64,000 bases of DNA, taken from the NCBI RefSeq assembly GCF_001865065.1, contig NZ_MJGN01000045.1:251584-315583 (forward strand), in the 5' to 3' direction. The notes below the pieces were generated by a model. It searched no databases, was not told the origin of the DNA, and was given only the letters and a program-made list of their open reading frames with translations. Positions 59,461 to 64,000 of the stretch are shown here, in pieces; within the stretch, counting starts at the first letter, position 1, and every line of letters begins with the position of its first letter. The stretch comes from Curtobacterium sp. MCBA15_008 (GTDB lineage Bacteria; Actinomycetota; Actinomycetes; Actinomycetales; Microbacteriaceae). Both the position numbers and the translations under genes were made by a program.

Positions 59461-60237
59461 TCAGTGGGCGACGGCACTGATCATGCCGAGGCCGACGCTG
59501 ATGCGGTCGGCGACCTCGATGAGGTCCTCGGCGAGCGAGTCCATGTCGCGGTCGCGCAGCTGGGTCACCCGGCCCGAGATCGACAGCGCTGCCGCGATGC
59601 GTCCGGAGGCGTTCCGGATCGGCGCCGCGATGCAGAAGCGACCGAGGGCGAGCTCCTGGTTCTCGACGCACCACCCTCGCTTCGCCGATGCCGCGAGGTC
59701 CGCCGTCAGGTCGTCGTGCGACGTGATCGTGTGGTCGGTGTAGCGGGGGAGCACCTCGCCGAGCAGGGCGATCCGCTCCGCCTGCGTCATGTCGAGCATG
59801 AGCGCCTTGCCGAGGGCGGACGCGTGCATCGGCTGCCGCATGCCGATCATGGTGTGCGACTTCGGCGCGAGCGACCCCTCGAAGTGGCAGAGGTAGATGC
59901 ACGAGGCGTCGTCCTGCACCCCGACGTTGGCGGTGAGGCCGATGCGGTGTGCGAGCTCCTGCGCCGCGGCCCGGCTCTCGCGGTGCACGGGGTTGTGGTT
60001 GAGGCCCTGACTGGCGAGCTCGAGCACGGCCCGACCCACGGAGTACCCCTGCGACTCGGGGTCCCGGTGGACGTACTCGAGCGACTCGAGCGTCGCGAGG
60101 AGCCGACCGGTGGTGGAGGTGCCGAGCCCGATCGCCCGTGCGATGTCGGAGGCGCGCATCGCACCGTCGGCGGCACCGAGCGCGCCGAGGACTGCTGCGG
60201 CGCGCTCGATGCTCTGGTTCGGAGGTGTAGTCACCAT
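59461..60237 (-). CDS. IclR-family transcriptional regulator
   Basis: A 258-residue IclR protein: HTH at about 8-70 (MRASDIARAIGLGTSTTGRLLATLESLEYV), then the effector domain with HASALGKALMLDMTQAER (about 138-155) and RFCIAAPIRNASGRIAAALSISG. IclR proteins sense small organic acids or aromatics. CAGAAT (60249-60244) lies six bases before the ATG; no Shine-Dalgarno. Located 26 bases downstream of the FAD oxidoreductase gene in the same direction, so co-transcribed with it or separately expressed. Confidence 0.9.
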   Translation of the reverse strand: MVTTPPNQSIERAAAVLGALGAADGAMRASDIARAIGLGTSTTGRLLATLESLEYVHRDPESQGYSVGRAVLELASQGLNHNPVHRESRAAAQELAHRIGLTANVGVQDDASCIYLCHFEGSLAPKSHTMIGMRQPMHASALGKALMLDMTQAERIALLGEVLPRYTDHTITSHDDLTADLAASAKRGWCVENQELALGRFCIAAPIRNASGRIAAALSISGRVTQLRDRDMDSLAEDLIEVADRISVGLGMISAVAH

Positions 60238-60263
60238 CCGATCATTCTGGACCGGAGTGCTGA

Positions 60264-62513
60264 TCAGGACACCTTCACGGCACTCGCCGTGACGAAGGGC
60301 GACCCGTTCGTCGCCGTCACCACCACGCGGAGCGAGGTGGTCCGCACGGGCGTCACCGCGTGGACGCGGTGCCGGTGCCGGTTGCCGGTCACCTCGTCGA
60401 GCAGCCGCCAGGACCCGTCGACGCACGCCTCGACCCGGTAGTCGCGGGCGAGCGTCGGGACGGCGTCCCAGTGGGTGCGGTGGTGGTGCAGGTTGATGAG
60501 GTCGGCGTCGACGTCGTCGTTCCACACGATCCGGACCTCGTGCACGTCGACCGGTTCCGCCCAGTCGAGCACCAGGGCAGCGGTGCCGTCGCCGGCCTCC
60601 GACGACCACATGTGCGGCCCGCCGAAGGGACGCTGGTAGCCGTCCACCACCCTGGAGGCACGCCACGCGTCCGACGTGCCGGCAGCGGTGAACGCGAAGG
60701 AGCGTCCGCGCAGGGCCCGGGCTTCCCAGTCGGTCACGGGCTGGTCGGACTCCTCGGGGATGTGGTCGTCGAACTGCTCGTCATCGGCCGTGCGGGCGCG
60801 GAGGGCGAGCACCCCGTACGGGTGCCCGTCGGTCAGGACCAGGCGGACGCCGGGGGCGCGACGGACGACGACGACCGCGTTGCACGGCTCCTCGGGACGG
60901 AACGCGAGGTCCACCACCGCCTCCCCGGCTCCCGGGGCGACCGCGGCGGTGTGGGTGGCGACGTGCTCGATCGGGGCGTAGTTCTGCGGCTTGCCGGTCG
61001 TCCAGAGCTCGATCGTGAGCTCGGCCGGGGCGCCGTCGTCGGCGACGGTCCGGAGCGCGAAGGAGCCGAGCGCCGGGTCGGCGGGCAGGACGATCGCGAC
61101 GTCGCGGTCGAGCGCGAACGTGTCCGCCGTCGCCCACGGGGTGGTGTCGATCGTCGTGAGCTCGCTGCTCGCGCTGATCCGCGCGTGCCGGGCCAGGTCA
61201 GCGCCGTCGGCCGCCCGCACCCCGACGAGCGGGGCGTCCTCGCGGAGCAGCGTCTGCTGGAGCATCGCGACGTGGTCGGTGCCGAGCGCACGGGGCGTCG
61301 TGCCGTGCCGGGCGACGAGGTGCGCCGCGGTGCCGGCGGCCTGCCCCTGGGTGGCGCACGTGGCCATCACCCGCGTCGACCCGAACGCCACGTGCGAGGC
61401 CGAGATGTTCCGGCCGGCGAAGAGCAGGTTCGCGACGTCCGCCGAGTAGAGGGAGCGGAACGGGATGTCGTACGTGCCGTCGGTGTACCGCTGCTGGGCG
61501 CCCGGGGTCTCGGCGTAGACGCCCTCGACGGGGTGCAGGTCGATCGACCACCCGCCGAAGGCGACCGTGTCGGGGAAGGTCCGCTGCGACACGAGGTCCT
61601 GCTGCGTCAGGGTGTGGTCCCCGACGAAGCGGCGGTACTCGCGCTTGCCGGGGATCGCGCCGACCCAGTCGAGCGTGAGGGTGTCGGCGTCGAACGCCCC
61701 GGAGTTCTTGATGTGGTCCCAGATGCCGTACACGACACCCCACAGCTCGTCACGGATGCGCTCGTTCTCGGCGACGGTGTCGAGTTCGCCACCCCACTCG
61801 ATCCACCAGTAGTTGCAGCCGTTGTCGCCGGTCGTGATCGCGCGGTTCGCCAGGATCGGCGTCGTCGCCAGGTCGACGGCGATCGACGGCGGCACGAACT
61901 TCTCCGGGCGCCCGGTGTCGTGCGTCGAGAAGAAGATCGAGCTGCCGAGCAGTTCGTCGTCGGGCTGTTCCGGCGCCCACTCCTCGCCGTGTTCGTCGCG
62001 TCCTTCGCGACCGATCCGGTACGAGGCCCCCGCGAGGGCACCGACGAGGCCGTCGCCGGTGCAGTCGAGGAAGACCGGTGCGGTGAACGTCGTCTCGATC
62101 TCGGAGCCCATCGTCCATCCGGTGACCGAGGTGATCCGGGTCTCGCCGTCGTCGTCCGAGGTCGTCACCGTCCGCACGTCGGTGTTGAGGTGCAGGTGGA
62201 CGTTCGGCTCGGCGCGCACGAGGTCGAGCACGACCTGGTCCCAGTAGACCGCGTTGCCCTGCGGGTTCCGGTACTGGTTCTCGAGGAAGAGCTCGCCCAT
62301 GATCCCGGTCTCGCGGGCGAACCGCTGCGTGCCGTGCGCGGTCGCCCCGACCACCCACACCCGGATCTCGCTCGAGGAGTTGCCGCCGAGGACGGGGCGG
62401 TTGGTGACGAGGGCGACGCTGGAGCCGAGGCGGGCGGCGGCGACCGCGGCGCTCACACCGGCGAGACCGCCTCCGACGACCACGACGTCGTGGTGTTCTT
62501 CACGGGACTGCAT
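60264..62513 (-). CDS. FAD-dependent oxidoreductase with C-terminal galactose-binding-like domain
   Basis: A 749-residue flavoprotein of the FAD_oxidored (PF12831) type. The dinucleotide fold GGGLAGVSAAVAAARLG is at about 14-30; PVLGGNSSSEIRVWVVG (about 39-55) is the conserved second motif; LLFAGRNISASHVAFGSTRVMATCATQGQAAGTAA (about 370-404) is the FAD C-terminal motif. Residues from about 610 to the end form a beta-rich discoidin/F5_F8-like domain (VDVHEVRIVWNDDVDADL, DYRVEACVDGSWRLL), suggesting carbohydrate binding. No signal peptide. Substrate unknown; the neighbouring IclR and MHS transporter hint at uptake and oxidation of an organic or sugar acid. Confidence 0.85.
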   Translation of the reverse strand: MQSREEHHDVVVVGGGLAGVSAAVAAARLGSSVALVTNRPVLGGNSSSEIRVWVVGATAHGTQRFARETGIMGELFLENQYRNPQGNAVYWDQVVLDLVRAEPNVHLHLNTDVRTVTTSDDDGETRITSVTGWTMGSEIETTFTAPVFLDCTGDGLVGALAGASYRIGREGRDEHGEEWAPEQPDDELLGSSIFFSTHDTGRPEKFVPPSIAVDLATTPILANRAITTGDNGCNYWWIEWGGELDTVAENERIRDELWGVVYGIWDHIKNSGAFDADTLTLDWVGAIPGKREYRRFVGDHTLTQQDLVSQRTFPDTVAFGGWSIDLHPVEGVYAETPGAQQRYTDGTYDIPFRSLYSADVANLLFAGRNISASHVAFGSTRVMATCATQGQAAGTAAHLVARHGTTPRALGTDHVAMLQQTLLREDAPLVGVRAADGADLARHARISASSELTTIDTTPWATADTFALDRDVAIVLPADPALGSFALRTVADDGAPAELTIELWTTGKPQNYAPIEHVATHTAAVAPGAGEAVVDLAFRPEEPCNAVVVVRRAPGVRLVLTDGHPYGVLALRARTADDEQFDDHIPEESDQPVTDWEARALRGRSFAFTAAGTSDAWRASRVVDGYQRPFGGPHMWSSEAGDGTAALVLDWAEPVDVHEVRIVWNDDVDADLINLHHHRTHWDAVPTLARDYRVEACVDGSWRLLDEVTGNRHRHRVHAVTPVRTTSLRVVVTATNGSPFVTASAVKVS

Positions 62514-62548
62514 GGCCGTGACGGTATCACCCTCTGGTGCTTCTTTCC

Positions 62549-62565
62549 CACTGTGTGGCAAAGTG
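62549..62565. promoter_or_regulatory. IclR operator candidate between FAD enzyme and transporter
   Basis: CACTGTGTGGCAAAGTG has CACT/AGTG arms with a 9-base centre and overlaps the CACTTT -10 of a minus-strand promoter whose -35 is TTGACG (17-base spacer). A plus-strand -10-like TATCGT is at 62580-62585. Confidence 0.5.
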
Positions 62566-62622
62566 TGCCCGGCAAGTGCTATCGTCAACGAACTCTCGAC
62601 AACGAAGTGTGAGGTCAACCCC

Positions 62623-63972
62623 ATGAGCGACGGAACCCGAACGCGCACGAGCGCCGACGCCGCCAGCAGCCCAGACGTCCAGGCAGCACTGGGCGACGAC
62701 GCGCGCCGCCAGAGCATGCGGAAGGTGATCGTCGCCGCGGGCGTCGGCCACTTCGTCGAGTGGTTCGACTTCGGCCTGTACGGCACCCTGGCCACCGTCA
62801 TCTCGCTGTACTTCTTCAAGCAGGGCGACCCCCAGGTGGCGCTGCTCTCCGCGTTCGCCGTGTTCGGTGCCGGCTTCGTGATGCGTCCGCTCGGCGGCCT
62901 GTTCTGGGGCTCGCTCGGGGACCGGGTCGGCCGGAAGACCACGCTCGCGACGGTCATCCTCATCACGAGCGGCGCGACCGCGGTGATGGGGATCCTGCCG
63001 ACCTACCAGAGCGTCGGGCTCCTCGCGCCGATCCTGCTCGTCGTGGTCCGCCTCGTGCAGGGCTTCGCGGCGGGTGGCGAGGGGGCGGGTGCGACGACGC
63101 TCCTCGCCGAGTTCGCCCCGTCGAACCGGCGCGGCTTCGTGACGAGCTTCATCGACGTCTTCGGCTTCGCGGCGTTCATCGTCGGTGGCGGTCTGGTGTT
63201 CCTCTTCACGGCGCTCGCCGGCGACGGCGCCCTCGAGTCGTGGGGCTGGCGCGTCCTGTTCCTCATCGCGCTGCCACTCGGGCTGGTCGGGCTGTACCTC
63301 CGCTCGAAGCTCGAGGACACCCCGGAGTTCCGGGCCCTCAAGGCGAAGGGCGAGGTCGCGGTCAACCCGCTCCGTCGCTCGATCCGCTCGGGGTGGAAGG
63401 CGCTGCTGTTCTGCGTCGGGTTCGTCGTCCTCAAGGCGGTCGGGCACTGGATCCTGCAGACGTTCATGCCGTCGTACCTGCAGGCCGACCTCGGCTACTC
63501 CCCGCTCGTGTCGTACGGCGTGGTCGTGATCGGGTTCATCGTGATCGCCGCCCTCGTGCCGTTCTTCGGGCTGCTGTCGGACAAGATCGGCCGGAAGCCC
63601 GTGATGCTCGCGGGCTGCGCCGGGTTCCTGGTGTTGACCTACCCCACGCTCATGCTCATGAACGCGGGCAACTTCTTCGCCGCGGCGGGCGCGATGATGC
63701 TCCTCGGGCTCTTCATGGCGGCGTTCGACGGAGCCGTCAGCGCCTCGATGGCGGAGCTGTTCCCGACCGCGATCCGCTACGGCTCGATGGGCATCGCGTA
63801 CAACATCAGCGTCGCGCTGTTCGGTGGCATCACGCCGTACTTCGCCACCTGGCTCATCGCCACGACCGGCAACACGTTCGCGCCGGCGTTCTACGTGATG
63901 GCGGCGGCCGCGATCACCGGGATCACCGTGCTGCGGGCACGAGAGACGAACAAGGCGGAGCTGCCGTCCTGA
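62623..63972 (+). CDS. MHS-family MFS transporter (metabolite:H+ symporter)
   Basis: A 449-residue twelve-helix symporter of the ProP/KgtP/ShiA group. The signature GHFVEWFDFGLYGTLA at about 42-57 and LVQGFAAGGEGAGATTLLAE (about 144-163) mark the MHS family; motif A is GSLGDRVGRKTTLA. It imports organic acids, betaines or aromatic acids with protons. GTGAGG lies nine bases before the ATG. Probably induced together with the divergent FAD oxidoreductase and controlled by the IclR protein. Confidence 0.9.
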   Translation: MSDGTRTRTSADAASSPDVQAALGDDARRQSMRKVIVAAGVGHFVEWFDFGLYGTLATVISLYFFKQGDPQVALLSAFAVFGAGFVMRPLGGLFWGSLGDRVGRKTTLATVILITSGATAVMGILPTYQSVGLLAPILLVVVRLVQGFAAGGEGAGATTLLAEFAPSNRRGFVTSFIDVFGFAAFIVGGGLVFLFTALAGDGALESWGWRVLFLIALPLGLVGLYLRSKLEDTPEFRALKAKGEVAVNPLRRSIRSGWKALLFCVGFVVLKAVGHWILQTFMPSYLQADLGYSPLVSYGVVVIGFIVIAALVPFFGLLSDKIGRKPVMLAGCAGFLVLTYPTLMLMNAGNFFAAAGAMMLLGLFMAAFDGAVSASMAELFPTAIRYGSMGIAYNISVALFGGITPYFATWLIATTGNTFAPAFYVMAAAAITGITVLRARETNKAELPS

Positions 63973-63988
63973 GACGCGGGCGGACGAC

Positions 63989-64000
63989 GGACGGGAGGCG
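63989..64000. repeat. GGAGGCG palindrome, left arm cut by window edge
   Basis: GGACGGGAGGCG at the last bases, 16 bases after the MHS gene stop, is identical to the start of the subtype A left arm; the right arm would lie outside the window. Confidence 0.7.

Overview
The window is chromosomal DNA of a high-GC actinobacterium. Coding bias, actinobacterial families (AztABCD zinc uptake, LCP and Rpf wall proteins, a seven-part Mrp antiporter with fused MnhA/B, DUF4383) and many probable leaderless starts fit the Microbacteriaceae. The style of the intergenic palindromes suggests Curtobacterium or a close relative; this genus call is inference only. I see no rRNA, tRNA, CRISPR array, insertion sequence, integrase or prophage gene. 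The region looks like ordinary accessory and metabolic chromosome, densely packed, with most operon joints being 4-base ATGA or GTGA overlaps.

Layout. 1-3.5 kb: alpha-glucoside-type ABC importer with a GH31 glycosidase (cut by the window edge), under a LacI-type operator. 3.5-9.1 kb: single genes (alpha/beta hydrolase, MetE-like methyltransferase, two aldo-keto reductases, a lone UBP zinc finger, msrA, MarR). 9.25-11.75 kb: a secreted TasA/camelysin-like protein, a SipW-type signal peptidase and a LamG protein, the most system-like unit here. 11.9-16.8 kb: AztABCD zinc uptake with two different AztD lipoproteins and two Zur-box candidates. 16.9-20.2 kb: Fic protein, then a divergent MFS/TetR pair around a clear operator. 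20.2-30.3 kb: a divergon with a ROK repressor, M81 peptidase and CutC on one side, and an Opp/Dpp importer plus ROK kinase on the other. 30.4-43 kb: stress and redox genes (two SDRs, VOC, Dabb, PoxB, Pcp, PAP2, SoxR, two MFS pumps, several MarR/XRE regulators). 43-49.3 kb: Mrp Na+/H+ antiporter operon. 49.4-52.6 kb: SDR/GntR/SMP-30 sugar-oxidation module. 52.6-55.9 kb: RlmC, Rpf-LysM protein with a structured leader, LCP protein. 56-59.3 kb: MarR/MMPL exporter pair and a GntR regulator. 59.4-64 kb: IclR regulator, FAD oxidoreductase and an MHS transporter, probably a catabolic set.

Two sequence-level themes cross the window. First, about eleven copies (whole, degenerate or cut) of a GC-rich palindrome built on GGAGGCGCGG/CCGCGCCTCC sit just after stop codons; two arm subtypes show compensatory changes, so the hairpin is probably selected. 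Second, many genes lack a Shine-Dalgarno sequence and instead carry a TANNNT-like -10 box 6 or 7 bases before the start codon, the signature of leaderless mRNAs. Divergent regulator/target pairs (TetR/MFS, MarR/MFS, MarR/MMPL, XRE/SDR, GntR/SDR, IclR region) each have a visible palindrome or direct repeat between them.
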